A stretch of DNA of 64,000 nucleotides from Ornithodoros turicata (GCF_037126465.1 NC_088207.1:19855049-19919048); one strand, 5' to 3'. Numbered from the stretch's first letter, positions 11,171-23,309 are shown. The notes: generated by a model from the letters alone, not told the origin. Made by a program: numbers and translations.

Positions 11171-11600
11171 CAATGGTCCAAGTTCTGAACCAGCGACTCT
11201 GATGCTGCTACCCAGACGTTTCGAGCGGTTAGCCGCCAAGCCAAAGCAAACGTAGATGGGTAGAAATCCGGCGAACCGGTAGAGATGTAGGAAGGGAGTT
11301 GCCTCAGGACAGAAGCCGCCGATATTTCGAACAGACACTGTTCTTCTTCCTAGAAGAAGAACAGCCTCTGGCTTCTGTCCTGAAGCAACTTGACAGAAGC
11401 CGCCGATATTTCGAACAGAGACTGCTGTCCTTCCTAGAAGAAGAACAGTCTCTGGCTTCTGTCCTGAGGCAACTCCCTTCCTACATCTCTACCGGTTCGC
11501 TGGATTTCTACCCATCTACGTTTGCTTTGGCTTGGCGGCTAACCGCTCGAAACGTCTGGGCAGCAGCATCAGAGTCGCTGGTTCAGAACTTGGACCATTG
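11171..11600. repeat. Palindrome 1 inside copia: foldback core with inverted copia flanks
   Basis: The copia piece at 11171-11250 (CAATGGTCCAAGTTCTGAAC to CAAGCCAAAGCAAACG) recurs inverted at 11520-11600. Between them lies a foldback starting TAGATGGGTAGAAATCC and ending GGATTTCTACCCATCTA. Its internal hairpins contain CGCCGATATTTCGAACAGAG and its partners. A one-armed copy of the core is at 43283. Confidence 0.85.
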
Positions 11601-11603
11601 ACT

Positions 11604-11813
11604 TCTTGGAAATCGCTTCTTTTTACTGCAAAGCACGAATAACTTTGCTTTGGCTTAGGAAGGGAGTTGCCTCAGGACAGAAGCCGCCGATATTTCGAAC
11701 AGAGACTGTTCTTCTTCCTAGAAGAAGAACAGTCTCTGGCTTCTGTCCTGAGGCAACTCCGTTCCTAAGCCAAAGCAAAGTTATTCGTGCTTTGCAGTAA
11801 AAAGAAGCGATGT
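11604..11813. repeat. Palindrome 2 inside copia: same hairpin core, different copia flanks
   Basis: ATCGCTTCTTTTTACTGCAA at 11610 is inverted at 11788-11812. The core AGGAAGGGAGTTGCCTCAGG and its inverse are shared with palindrome 1. It abuts palindrome 1 directly. Confidence 0.85.
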
Positions 11814-12190
11814 CCTGCCGCATCCAAGAACTGTAGAAGCACTGCCAGCGATGACGGAACCGAATGGACAAAAGCCATCCAAGAGGAGCTAACAAATTTG
11901 ATGAACAACGAAACATGGGAGGTAGTTCCTCGGCCGAAAGATCGACATGTCATGAAAAGCAAATGGGTCTTCCGGGAGAAGTATAACGAAAACAGTGATC
12001 GAGACAGGTATAAAGCCAGGCTGGTCGTCTGTGGCTACTTCCATGGTTGAAGGAATTGACTTCAAGGATACATTTTCGCCAGTGATAAAGCTGAAATCGG
12101 TTCGCATACTTTTGGCTTTAGCAGTCGAAAGAGGGTGGCCCGCACACCAAATCGACATTACGGCCGCCTACACCAATGGATTGTTGGAAG

Positions 12191-13115
12191 TAGAGCACTG
12201 CACGGGCCCGTGCTTACCCGAAAGCCCGAGCCCGGCCCGCGCGCCAGGCCGGGCTGGGCTTTGCGTTTTTTTTATGCGGGCCTGGGCCGGGCTCGGATTT
12301 CAGCCACCGGGCCCGTGCCGGGTACGGGCTTGACAACGCCTGTCATGGTCGGGCATGTACGCGAACATATTTCACGAGACGGGACAGTTGAATTTCCATG
12401 TCACTTTTTTCCCCCATTGGATGTGGGATATCATGGTATTCTCATCTGAGAACTATCACTTTTATATGTGACCATGCTTATTTCGTGTAATGGGTCTGGA
12501 TTTCACACGTGCACTCACACACATTTGGGGACGATTGGTGTGGCGGGCGCGCTGAGAGTCCGGCACGATGATGACTTAGGTTAGGTGCTGGGACATATTT
12601 CGTACCCGTGAGAGTCCGGCACGAGGGTCAGTTAGGTTAGCTGTTCTGACATATTTCGTTCGCGTGAGAGTTCGAGAAAGGGGAGCTAACACCAGTGCAT
12701 GCGGAATAAAACGGAGGTGAGCTTCTCTTGAACCGCAAGGTACATACATATCGCCCGCGCGCCGCTGTGCGTTTCTTCTCAAGCAAGCAAGCACCAAGCA
12801 CAGAGCGGCTTGCCGGCAGAGAAACACAGCCGCTCCGTTAGAGTGTACCTCCTCACGCTCCACCAATTAGCTAAGTCCCTGGCTGCGCTGTGCTTTTTAG
12901 TAAATCAAAATACGCCTCCGGGCCTCGAGAACACATAGAGCAGAGGCGGGCTGGTACCGGGCCTGAGCATGGAAATAGTCGGGTACGGGCTGGGTCCTGG
13001 CCGTCGGAGTCGGGCTGGAAATTATAGAAGATGGCGGGCCCGGGTCGGGTGCGGGCCATAGCATCCGGGCCTGGACCGGGCACCGGCATGAAAATTAGGC
13101 CTGTGCAGTGCTCTA
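12191..13115. mobile_element. Non-autonomous hAT element with 8-bp target duplication
   Basis: The ends are TAGAGCACTGCAC and the inverse GTGCAGTGCTCTA, fitting the hAT terminal pattern. The flanks GTTGGAAG (12183-12190) and GCTGGAAG (13116-13123) are an 8-bp duplication with one mismatch. Removing the insert restores the copia frame ...GLLE/ERIYMEQ. The interior is GC-rich, with GGGCCCG-type runs near both ends, and contains a 60-bp tandem duplication (GAGAGTCCGGCACGA...) at about 12551-12668. No transposase is present. Confidence 0.88.
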
Positions 13116-13990
13116 GCTGGAAGAACGCATCTATATGGAACAACCAGCGTTGCTTCATGAAGGAAATAGAGATGACGTCTTCCTTTTGAAGAGGGGTTTG
13201 TACGGGTTACGTCAGTCCGGGAGGCAGTGCAATGTGAGACTTGACGAGCTTCTCAAGAGCGTGGGCTTAGGTCGAACGCGGATCAGTATCTATTTCGACA
13301 ACCTGGAAGGTATCGCCGAGTGTATGTAGATGACATCTTGATCGTTGCGGGGAATGAAGACAAAGTAAGGAAGTTCAAACAAAGCATTGGAGCCACCTTT
13401 GATATCAAAAGATCTCGGGGAAATTAGCCACATTCTCTCTATAAGAATACAGCGTGGAGCTGATCGGAGTTTGACCCTGGATCAGTCGGGGTATGCCGAA
13501 GACATTCTGGACATATTTGTGATGAAAGACGCAAAGGGAGCATCAACGCCACTGGATCCAGGAACGGACATAAGGGAGAAATAAAAAAAAGCATATTTGT
13601 GAAAAGTAAACGTACTGCGCGGACACTAATAAAGTAGGCGAATGCGCCATGGCTAATTATCTACTGTTTATAATTCATACTGCTGTGACCTCGGACGTGA
13701 TTTATTTACAATCATAGTAGTCCGCGCAACGGATGCATGGCGCTGACGGTTTCTATCATAGCGTCAAGGCGCATAGGCCTATGGGAGTTTCGCTAACTGT
13801 CTATATATACCCTGGACGTCCTGCAAGGATGGTCACGTGTGAGCGCCCTCTGCCGCACTTCCTCCTCACCGTACTCCTCAGGTATATAGCGGGACGCGAA
13901 GAATTAGCGGCACTAATCGCGCTACGTTTTAAGTCGATAGCGGAACAAGCACGCCTTACGGTAATGCGTTCCTTGTAAGGTTACCTGGGA

Positions 13991-14191
13991 CGACGAGAAC
14001 AGATGCACACACCCGCCGTATTCTCACTCAGCCCTGAAGGATGCCTCGAGCTTCGGGGAGCGTTCTCAGTAGCCTTGACAATGCATTGGGCACGCGATCG
14101 CTGCGTGGGTAGGAAGCGCTGCCAAGGCTATTGAAGCCGACCAGGATCCCTTGGGACTGAACGAGAACACGAGAAGTATGTTCTCGTCGCC
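13991..14191. repeat. Short inverted ends GACGAGAACA ... TGTTCTCGTC
   Basis: Inverted copies about 200 bp apart. The following MITE starts two bases beyond the right end. Possibly a decayed small DNA element. Confidence 0.3.
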
Positions 14192-14192
14192 C

Positions 14193-14430
14193 ACACTCTT
14201 AAAAATGAACTTCACCACATAGCACGCTCCTAGCCAACCATCATCCCGAATGACAACGTTCTCGCCCCTGATTTGTTGAAAACGAGGAGGAGCCTATTTT
14301 GTGCCATGCATAATGGACACAAAATAGGCTCCTCCTCTCGTTTTCAACAAATCAGGGGCGAGAACGTTGTCATTCGGGATGATAGTTGGCTAGAAGCCTG
14401 CTATGTGGTGAAGTTCATTTTTAAGAGTGC
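14193..14430. mobile_element. Palindromic MITE, core type 1 (full copy)
   Basis: Ends ACACTCTTAAAAATGAACTT and TTTTTAAGAGTGC. The core AGGAGCCTATTTTGTGCC and its inverse are present. Confidence 0.92.
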
Positions 14431-14439
14431 AGTTTCTGA

Positions 14440-16940
14440 GGTATCCCGTCAAGTATTCTAGTCACCAGCTCGTTCGCTATTGAGGAATTCTTTCGACATC
14501 GATATCTCAGTATTTTTAGCCTCAGTAACGAGTATCGTTGTCACGTTACATTCTTTTGGTAACGGATACAACACTGGTTCGTAGCAAGAACGTTTTGACG
14601 AGCTACTTCTTTCACGCGTGTCTTTGCAGGAACCTCTGAGCCACGGGCGTTCACTTGTTGCCACCAAGACAACCAACTTTTGATTCTGCTCAATACAGCT
14701 GTCAGAAAATATCGTCTCTTTTATTTAGCGTTGTGCTCCCGCGCTCCTATGCATGCATTCCCGTAACGTCACGCAATAACTGTGCTTATTTTGGGTGCGC
14801 CAGATGTTTCAGAGCCGAGGTTGACAACCTATGGACCATACAAATGCATCGACACGACCATGCAAAATACTTTCGCTAAGAATACTTTCGCTAAACTTAC
14901 GAAAGCGCTCCGGAGAATGATCGATGTGCAGAGTAGCGAAATCCTGGAAGGTTACAGTCTTAGTGAAAAGTGGAAAGTTTTACAGGGGCAACTAAAGTGT
15001 AAAAAAAAAAAAGTATCCCGTACGGAACGATGGATGTCATTACTTTGACAACACAGGGAACTGTACTCGACCGTTGAGGCGAACGTGATTTATGCGCGAA
15101 CGAAACCGCAGTGTGCACCTTCCTTCTCACTCTCCTCCTCATGAAACGCGCCAATGAGGACAGGCTTTCCATTTGTCGCCTCAAACTCTCCTCAAGCGCG
15201 TCTTGAGCAGGCGAGAAGAGAAGGAGCTGCAAACTGCGGTTTTGTACACGCATAAATCGCGAACGACGCAACACATCAGTCGCGTTCCTTTTGTGTTGAC
15301 CTCAACGTAACGGGACCCAAACAAGATGACGTACCTGGATTACACGTCCATTGGCTGAACACTGGCAGTACACTGATTCACCGCCCAAGAAAACTGCCAC
15401 CGAGTGAACAGAAACATATTTAAAAAATGTCAGGGAATAATACGAATTAATAATACGAACTACAGGTGTGCAAATATTTGAAATTTCGCATACGAATGGA
15501 ATATTTGCGATAATTGATTCGTATTCGTATTCGCAAAATTCGAACTTTTCGAATGTTCGAATTTTTTCGAATATCATAGCAGCTTACTACGAAGCTACTG
15601 AGTGTTGTACGCTTTCATTTGTACGTTGACGTAACAGAGACGGACATGAATAATAGAACAGCTGCAAAGCGACGCGCGGAGGTTTCGTGGTACGCTCATC
15701 CGCGAGCGTATCGCTGCAGGTTCGGTAACCGAAACCGAAACTAGTACCTAGGGGTGTGCAGCCGCCATTAAAGTTCGCACCAGCCCAAAGCGAAACCGCG
15801 GTACGCTTCATGCACTGTGCTGCATCGTCAGCACTTTCGCAGTTTTAGTGGATTGCCAACAAACTGTGTCAGGCCCGCAGATCAGTGAAATTCCGGTTAA
15901 ATATCGAAGTTTTGTTGTGATTTTGCTGAACACCGCTGTTCACCATGCCACTGCATGCACAGCCAAAACCCGTGTCACGAACGCATTTTTTCGGTTTCGA
16001 TTTGTGGTAGCCAGCGTAATAGAATCATGGCCGTGTATGCGATGATGGCGATAACCGAGGAGTGGGACGCCTTTGTACATATTTTTATTTTTTACGTTTT
16101 ATTTTATATTTTTATTGTTTAGGTTTTTATACACACATATATTGTGGCCATGGGCACCTAATTAGCGCAAAGAAAGTTACCTTTCCTTTACCTTAAAGTT
16201 ACATTGTTTTATCTTTTGAGTCCAATTAAGCTAATGAGAAAAATTAATGAGGTACGCTGATTGAAACCACCTGTTTGGGCGGCAAAACCCTTCATAAGTA
16301 TGACGCAGAAGGTTTCTAATTTTTATATTAAGTATATATTTAATAATTATAGGGGCCACTCTTAAGTGAAACACCCTAAATGTACAAAGAATCTAGTAAC
16401 AGTAATTAGAAGCAGCAGAACCTGTCTTATCAATGATGGTTTCTACCCGTCAAGATGTGCCTTCGTGTTGTTAAGGTACCGGGTGTCTCACTTAAATCCC
16501 AGGGCTAAATAATTCGTGAACGGGTGCACCAGTCGAAGAACTGGTTTGGTTTCGGTTTACATATTTTTGTCGGGGCTGGTCGCGGTGAAGCGGAAAAGCA
16601 CGCCCTTCCACTCCCTTGTCCACAAATGAATTATGTCCTTTTGCGCTCCACCACGACCACCCGCGACAAAAATATGCAAATCGAAACCAATCAATTACTG
16701 CAACAAGCGATCCACTTCGGCGGCAGATGTTTCTCTAAAAGGTGCACATGAAGGTCCCAAATGGGGTAGTGCCCATTTTAATGCCGACTGCGTGAAATTG
16801 TGTGAAAAAAAAACCCTGTGAATTTTTTTCCACAACGTAGATAAAGGGTACGTAGATATTGGTGTAAAAGGTGTAACTGCCCCACCCTTTTTTATAAGAG
16901 TGCAGCGGCAGTGGTTACTCGTCGGAGAGCAGATGCTAGC
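14440..16940. other. No gene; small hairpins and mariner-type end motifs
   Basis: Inverted repeats are present at 16543-16693 (TTTACATATTTTTGTCG and inverse, with CGCGGTG/CACGACC). CACTTAA-type ends occur near 16350-16380 and 16480-16500 (TAAGTGAAACACCCT / GGGTGTCTCACTTAA), consistent with a degraded mariner-like MITE. Nothing coding is supportable. Confidence 0.4.
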
Positions 16941-16941
16941 G

Positions 16942-17105
16942 TACACTCTTAAAAATGAACTTCACCGCATAGCATGCTGTTCATAATTGTCACAAAAAAG
17001 GCGTACGCCTCCCGTTTTCAACAAATCAGGGCAGATAACGATATCAATTGAGAGTATGGTTGGCTAAGAGCGTGCTATGCGGTGAAGTTCATTTTTAAGA
17101 GTGTA
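16942..17105. mobile_element. Palindromic MITE, core type 2, left arm internally deleted
   Basis: The left end TACACTCTTAAAAATGAACT jumps at about 16974 directly into the core GTTCATAATTGTCACAAAAA. The right arm is complete to AAGAGTGTA. Confidence 0.88.
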
Positions 17106-17265
17106 GCGTAATTGTTCAGCGCGGCATCGAGAGATGCGTGCTGGCTATATCGACGACTGCATTATTCCAATTGCCTAATAGATGATAGGCGTAACTCATG
17201 TAGGCATCCCGCGGGAAAAATACAACGTACGCACGTACACTCTTCTCGTTCGTACACGAACAACG

Positions 17266-17439
17266 CTCTCGCCCCTGATTTGTTGAAAACGGGAGGAGGA
17301 GCCTATTTTATGCCGTGCATAATGGCACAAAATAGGCTCCTCCTCCCGTTTTCAACAAATCTAGGGCGAAAACGTTGTTATTCGGGGTGATGGTTGGCTA
17401 GGAGCGTGCTATGTGGTGAAGTTCATTTTTAAGAGTGTA
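17266..17439. mobile_element. Palindromic MITE, core type 1, left end missing
   Basis: Begins inside the left arm (TCTCGCCCCTGATTTGTTGA) and has a full right arm ending TTTTTAAGAGTGTA. Confidence 0.88.
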
Positions 17440-17449
17440 CACAACACGT

Positions 17450-18410
17450 ACTGTGTCGAATACCAGTCGATTCGAAGACAAATTTTGCTCGATTCCTAAC
17501 CCTGTGTGAGTTACTGCAAATACACACACTGCACGCCCTTTATCTACGCTGTGCAAAAAATTTCGAAACCTCCCGCTCAGCTATGGTCACCCGAGATAGA
17601 ATTCAGGAACTCATATTCGCCCGTTACATCAGTCATGCCAATGTCGTTACTAGATCGATTAAGTAGGATCAGCTGAGCTAATTCTTCGAAGCAGTTGCCC
17701 TATCAGTGTTTTGCAACACAGCGAAACGCATTATGTTTCAGGTCATATATATAGCACATCAAAAATGGCTCCCATTCGGGCTAAATGATTGAACTGAATG
17801 CGCATTAATGGTGTTTTGAATGAAGTTTTGTGTACATTATACCAAAGTAGCTATATCAAATAGCTGTCTGTCTACAACTCGTGTTTGACATGCCGTGTAT
17901 TGAGACATCGACCGAAAAAGGTACAGAAGTGGGCCGATCGATTAGGCTGCCTGGAAACGGTAACCGATGCCCGATACATTTCCTCCTCTGCTCATAGAAC
18001 GGCGGACCCCATATTTCAGCGTGAAAGGTAAGTAAGTGCTGCAATTTGTTGGTCGTGCCGAGGGTTCAGCGATTAGGTATACGGTATTGCACAGCGCAAG
18101 TTAGCTATTCGTTGTATTTCTATTATTATTCATATAATTTAAGTGCCCAAATAGGCCTTACATAAGGGAGGAGTTGTTAGATATACTTACTATAGCAAAA
18201 ACAATTTTCACACGCAAAGTCATTGATATTGCTCAATGCAACAATTTTGCGGAAGACAGTCCCACTCTCGTATTATACCGCCTGCATATGAGAATGATAA
18301 AAATAATCGGTTGTAGAGAAAGTTGGCTGCATAACTTAAAGCAGTGGTCAAATTCGAGTTGAAAAATAATGAGGTGATAAGTGGGAGGATGAACTACGAA
18401 CCGATTTATA
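17450..18410. other. No recognisable gene
   Basis: AT-rich, with no element ends or coding signatures that I can defend. Confidence 0.3.
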
Positions 18411-18819
18411 TATGTGTGCTAGTCTTCGGACCTTTCGCCTGTTTTTCAGCAGTGGGATTTCTTTTGCTTGTTTAAATCGGCTATGCTTTCCGGATCGTAT
18501 TTGTTATGAATGAAACGAGCCGCCTCGTTTTGAAGGGTCTCAAGCTACTCGATCAAGTGTTTTTGTGAGGGGCTCCAAATCATAGACGCGAATTCGTTTA
18601 CTGCGAACAAGAGTATTATAAGCCAACAGCATAACATCAGGGGAAGCAAAATACGGCACTTGTTTAAAAAAAGTCTGATTAGCTTTATGACAAATCTCAG
18701 TGAGTCCAAGTCCAAGTCCAATATGGTGAGCCCAAGAGCGGCTATACGGTCTTGAAAATAAGGGGGGGGGGGGGGGGGTGTCGAGGTAGCTTGCCGTTGT
18801 TGGCCGCACTCAAGGGGCC

Positions 18820-19008
18820 GTTATCGGCCCTGATCTGTTGAAAACGGGAGGCGTACGCCCTTTTATGACACTTATGCTGTTCATAATTGTCACACACACA
18901 GAGAGGGAAAAAAAGACGTTCGCTTTCCAACAAATCAGGGCAGATAACGATATCATCCGAGATTATGGCTGGCTAGGAGCATGCTATGCGGTGAAGTTCA
19001 TGAGTGTA
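18820..19008. mobile_element. Palindromic MITE, diverged core type 2
   Basis: The left arm starts at CCTGATCTGTTGAAAACGGG. The right arm carries an extra CACACACAGAGAGG patch and ends TTCATGAGTGTA. Confidence 0.78.
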
Positions 19009-19048
19009 TGCTAAGTGATCCCCCAGCTATCTGTAGCTGCCGACCCTC

Positions 19049-19200
19049 TCTACACTCTTAAAAATGAACTTCACCGCACACTCTAAGAAAAAACGGAGTA
19101 AAACGGGGAGTAATTGCAGCTTCTGCTCCCCTAGTCTACAATTGCTCCCCATTTTAGTCCCCTAACTCAAGATTTAGTCCCGACGTTTACTTCCCAGGAC
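19049..19200. mobile_element. MITE end fragment joined to an AGTAAAACGGGGAGTAA repeat
   Basis: TACACTCTTAAAAATGAACT is followed after 32 bp by CACTCTAAGAAAAAACGGAG, then AAACGGGGAGTAATTGC and inverted TGCTCCCC pieces. This looks like a second small element inserted in, or recombined with, a MITE end. Confidence 0.5.
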
Positions 19201-19275
19201 TGCAAATTGTCACTAAACTTCGCGAATGGTCTCATGAATGCAAAAGTCTACGTAAATATGTGCCCTTGGTCAATT

Positions 19276-19278
<3 letters not shown>

Positions 19279-19322
<44 letters not shown>
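19279..19322. repeat. (TA)n microsatellite
   Basis: About 22 uninterrupted TA units. Confidence 0.97.
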
Positions 19323-19325
<3 letters not shown>

Positions 19326-20759
19326 AAAAATAATGACTCTAAAACTGAGCCCTAAGGCATTCCAGATAATACTTAAGTAATGTCTGAGACTGCGTCACCC
19401 CACCTACCTGCTGAATTCTACATTGAAGGAAGGCAGTGATCCATCTGGAAAAGGACGGATGTATCTTGAGCGAGTTACACTTGTTTATCAGATGTTATTT
19501 ATTTATTTATTGATACTGCAGGCTGGATGAGCCCAAGCAGGAGTGAACGCAATTTTCAGAAAAAAAAACAACAGATGCATATTGCGAAAAAAAAAAAAAA
19601 AGATAATCTAATACCACAGAACATCATCACACAAATAACAGCAGTCATATCGGTGACAATAAACGCATTTGGCTATAATTATCAGTTAGGCCACAATAAT
19701 GGACAAATAATACATTTCTAAAAAGGACACTTTTGCGCAATACATATGCGAGTACTAGTGCATGCAAAATACAAACTTAAGCTGGAAATGATTATCCGAC
19801 AAGGCGTTCCATTCAATAACGCTTCTGAAAAAAAAAAAAGGTTGCTTAAACACATCTGTTTTGCATTGAAAATGTGTCAGCTCGTGCGAACGAGACTGTT
19901 GTACAGGACGGCTCCGTCGGGATTTAAGAGGATCGTTCGATTATGTAACATACGTAAACACTTTAGCCAATGCTCATTCCTTCTATCTGCCACGAGGGAA
20001 CGACCCGATTTGTGTAATAGCCCTGAGACGAACTGTTGATGAGGAATGTTAACAAGGAACGCGATCGAAAGCCTTCTTGAAATCAACAAAGTCTGCATCT
20101 GTTTGAACCTAGTGGTTGAGGGAGGCGAATAGATCTGTGACGAATTCAAACGACCGAGTTTTTACAGGATAAACCACTCCTGAAACCATGTTGGTTTACA
20201 TGAAGAAAGTTATGATGTACCAAGCGCTTCATTATTGTAGAAAAAATAATGTGCTCAAGTACTTTACATGAGACACAAGCGAGCGAGGTAGGCCAGTAAT
20301 CCCGGAAGCACGATGAGGGGCCTTTTTAGGGTCAGGAATAATTACCGCATGCTTATAATCGACTGGTATTTCAGATGTGTGTAATGGTTGCTGGAATAAT
20401 ACTCTTAGAATACCGCTTGACGGACCCTTTGTGACGAACCCTTATGACGATAGCGGCAAGTTGTGTGTCACTTTTAATGCGCAGTTGGGGGTCACAAGGA
20501 TAGGATCGAATGCTTCACGGTTAATACTTATGTGGACGAAGGGGCAAAGCGCGGACTGAAGGGTGAACAGCTCAAAAAAGTGTTCACTGAATTTCGCCGC
20601 GGTGACACTATCCGTCAGGGGTGAATCTTGTTCATGCAGGAGAACCGGCCCCTCTGTGCTCACGTGTGCCTTTACAACTGACCAAAATTTCTGAGAGTTT
20701 GAAAGTAACATGCCACGTTGATCATTATTATAAAATTTCGGCTTAGCATCATCTACAGG

Positions 20760-21600
20760 TTTTCTAAACTACCGGGCAATATCATGGTACTTGAGCCGCT
20801 GAAGTTGAGAACCACTTAATCTGGCTTTATGATAAATGCGTTTTTTTATTAACTAGTCTTTTAAGCGTAGATGTAGATCAGGGGCTATCCTTTGGTGATT
20901 TAACGATCACTCTCGAAACAAACTTATTAACGCAATCAAGCATGGCATGCCTAAACAGCAACCAGTCAGCAGTAACTCAATTATACATCCTTGTCCAGCA
21001 AATATAACATAAAAGTCTTCCGAAAATGCATTCACAAAATGTTGTGCGCAGTGCACGTTCAGTAAGTGACCTAATCCAATGACATTATCGAGTCATAAGG
21101 GTACGGATCATTTAAGTTTGAACCGTTTCTATAGTCTGTGCACAAGAGGTGCAGCGACAACGTCTTCGTTCACTTGTAAGCCGCTGGATGCACCCTATAA
21201 CGAACGCCATAACAACGCAACGCTTTAGCGTTGAATTAGTATAACGTCACACGCTATGAGCGTACTAAAGTAGCCAGATACATGCGTTGAAATATCACGG
21301 CCGGTGTTTAGGAATCACTTCCACCACACGTCCTAATTTTATGATCTGGTGTGACGAGATGCGTTATGAGAATAATACTAAAGAAGGGTCCAGTCGACTC
21401 ATATGCTCACTAAACGTATGGGTTAACGTGGCGGCTCCTGTTCCATTCCTGTGTGTCAAAATTGCTTGTTCCATGGCCAAGTACAGCTGACTAACGGCCT
21501 GCCCTAAAAGCACCCCTAAACATTTTGGACGCCGTGTAGAACTTCGGTCCTCAGTCTGAGGCAACTCATTATTATATTGCACCACGTTACCGCCGCTCTT
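20760..21600. other. No recognisable gene
   Basis: Possible further LINE 5' sequence on the minus strand near 20760-20840. Otherwise nothing is supportable. Confidence 0.3.
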
Positions 21601-21601
21601 A

Positions 21602-21976
21602 ATACACTCTTAGAAATGATGGTGGGTGGTGGTGGTTATGGTGAAAGGTCCCGCCGTCCTCGGTTTCACAGAGGTGGGGGCAACGTCGCGAGTGACGCTC
21701 TGGGGAATGTGCGTCCTGGGCCGACTTCTAAAAGAACTGTGCCGACATATGTCTGAAAGTTTTGTGAACTTCACCACATAGCACGCTCTTAGCGAACCCT
21801 ATCATCCCCAATGGCATCGTTTTCTGCCCTGATTTGTGAAAACACGAGGCGTACGCCTTTTTTGTATGTCGGCACAGTTCCCTTAGAAGTCGGCCCAGGA
21901 CGCACATTCCCCAGGGCGTCAGTCGTGACGTTGCCCACATATGTGACGCCGACATCACCATCACCACCACCACACT
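21602..21976. mobile_element. Palindromic MITE broken by two Ruka-like SINE pieces
   Basis: The MITE left end (TACACTCTTAGAAATGAT) is at 21602-21619, and its arm resumes at 21766-21864 (ending GGCGTACGCCTTTTTTG). Between them, 21619-21760 is SINE body on the minus strand (GTCCTGGGCCGACTTCTAAA). After it, 21865-21976 is the same SINE body on the plus strand (TATGTCGGCACAGTTCCCTT). The right MITE arm is lost. Confidence 0.75.
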
Positions 21977-22047
21977 GTATCACTTATGCAGTGCAAAAAA
22001 AAAAATGAAGAAGAAAAAGAAGTGAATGATGAAGTAAAGCGTAGCAG

Positions 22048-22162
22048 TTCCGCAAAAGGCATAGTCCCCGCGCTTCCCACAAATCGGGAGTGATGAAGGT
22101 ATCATTCTACGCAATGGTTGGCCTTCACCATGCTATGTGGTGAAGTTCTGTTTTTCATAGTG
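22048..22162. mobile_element. Diverged right arm of the palindromic MITE
   Basis: GATGAAGGTATCATTCTACG is followed by CATGCTATGTGGTGAAGTTC and TTTTTCATAGTGT, matching the right arm with many changes. Confidence 0.6.
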
Positions 22163-23305
22163 TTTTAACATACCTCCAAGCTCTACGTTGTGCCTATCAA
22201 ACTAACGAGAAATGGCATTGCTACAAAACCGCCCATAAGTAACATCGTGTACTTTTCTACCTATCTTTACTGCGGGAAATTTGGGAGGTATTTTTATTTA
22301 TTTTTTTTCGGGAAGGGGGCCATTGGGGCCGTGTAAGGGAGGTGCTTGGAAAGGCAGTGGTGCTTGAGGTGCTTGAAGCAATTCCCTTCATATCGAATAC
22401 TCTTGTTTTCTCGTGCTCGTATATGACGTAAATGCCGCACAAGCCGGCAGTGAATCGCCGTGGTATAATATAGGACTCGCATAGCCGTCGACGGATTCAG
22501 GTTGCCCGTCTCGTGTTCTTCCTGAATCAACGCTACTGGATGCGGGAACCAACTTCTGTACGAGAAGTGTATCTACGAGGGGACAGTCCACAAGCTCCCA
22601 AGCTCTGGACACAGGACCTGGACTGCATCGGGGCAGAAGTTCGTTTACAACATGGTACGAATATTTGATTTGTTTCGATGTGTACGTGTGGGTGGTGTGG
22701 TGGGGTACGTGTGGGTGGTGGTAAAACTAAAGCCAACAACACTACCAATGCAGCGATATCGCTGCGTCCACACGGAGAAAAAAACGGCACGATGGCATGT
22801 CGAGGCTGAAGTATCGTGAGAGTACCCAAGCTTTTCGACTGGGGACAGGTACCAGCAGTGGCGGAATGTATGTGTTGATGAATGTCGTGCATATGTGTCC
22901 TCAAGAGCTCAGGATTCACAGGCATTTTCTGCGGGATTTCTTTGTTGTTGTTTTTTTTTTTGTGTGTGTGTGTGTCAGAAAAAAGGTCCGCCACAAATAT
23001 CATACAAATTTTCCTACAGGAACCCTGAAATACATATTGGGAATCGCTAGCAGATACATTTCTTTTCGTGCGCCTTTTGCCGCTATCGATTTTTAGTGTA
23101 AATGTTACATAAGGTTGTACCGTTTTAATCTCAAATTCTGGCTTTGCGTTTGGACTGCGTACTGAATATACTGTACTGTAATGTTGACATATTTTCATGG
23201 TTGGTTGGTTGATGAAGTTTTATCACCAGACGGCCTGCCTTCCTTCATGCATTCTTGTTTTTATTTATTTTTGTTTTGTTTTTTTTGTTCACAAGACAAG
23301 ATGAA
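22163..23305. other. No supportable gene
   Basis: A long minus-strand frame (22533-23198) exists but has low-complexity stretches and no recognisable domain. I do not call it. Confidence 0.35.
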
Positions 23306-23309
23306 TATA

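Larger units (their letters stand above)
10651..13584 (+). mobile_element. Dead Ty1/copia retrotransposon (integrase and RT remnants), interrupted
   Basis: Fragments lie in co-linear copia order. Integrase core end (IPKTIWADTLVTAGYLRNQ) is at 10670-10790. The integrase C-terminal region (LVGYPENAKWNKLWD...TFFDED) is at 10865-10985. RT begins with WTKAIQEELTNLMNNETWEV at about 11865, continues KWVFREKY and GIDFKDTFSPVIKLKSVRIL to QIDITAAYTNGLLE, and resumes at 13122 with RIYMEQP...LLKRGLYGLRQSGRQ. The C-terminal RT part ends near 13584. Frameshifts and stops occur (for example after CGYFHG at 12050 and at 13328). The YVDD catalytic region is broken, gag and protease are absent, and no LTRs are seen. 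A hAT and two palindromes sit inside it. Confidence 0.88.
18420..20740 (-). mobile_element. Degraded non-LTR retrotransposon (LINE), reverse strand
   Basis: Pieces read in order on the minus strand. A pre-RT linker (NSQKFWSVVKAHV...LTDSVTAAKFSEHFFELFT) is at 20711-20530. RT fragments around 20330-20040 include a VLEHIIFSTIMK-like and an NQHGFRSG-like stretch. An RT piece (SFSRWITAFLQCRIQQV) is at 19470-19415. The thumb/C-terminal part (FASPDVMLLAYNTLVRSK) is at 18660-18590. Frames shift and stops occur throughout. The linker plus fingers suggest a Jockey/CR1-type clade. Young MITE insertions (18820-19082) split the 3' part. Confidence 0.65.

Noticed and set aside
22529..22658. A cysteine-containing segment (TGCGNQLLYEKCIYEG...) ending at a GTACGA donor.
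   Set aside because: An in-frame stop lies just upstream with no acceptor between.
22533..23198. A 221-codon minus-strand open frame.
   Set aside because: Contains His/Lys/Asn microsatellite-like runs and Pro stretches, has no domain or plausible neighbours, and looks like chance.
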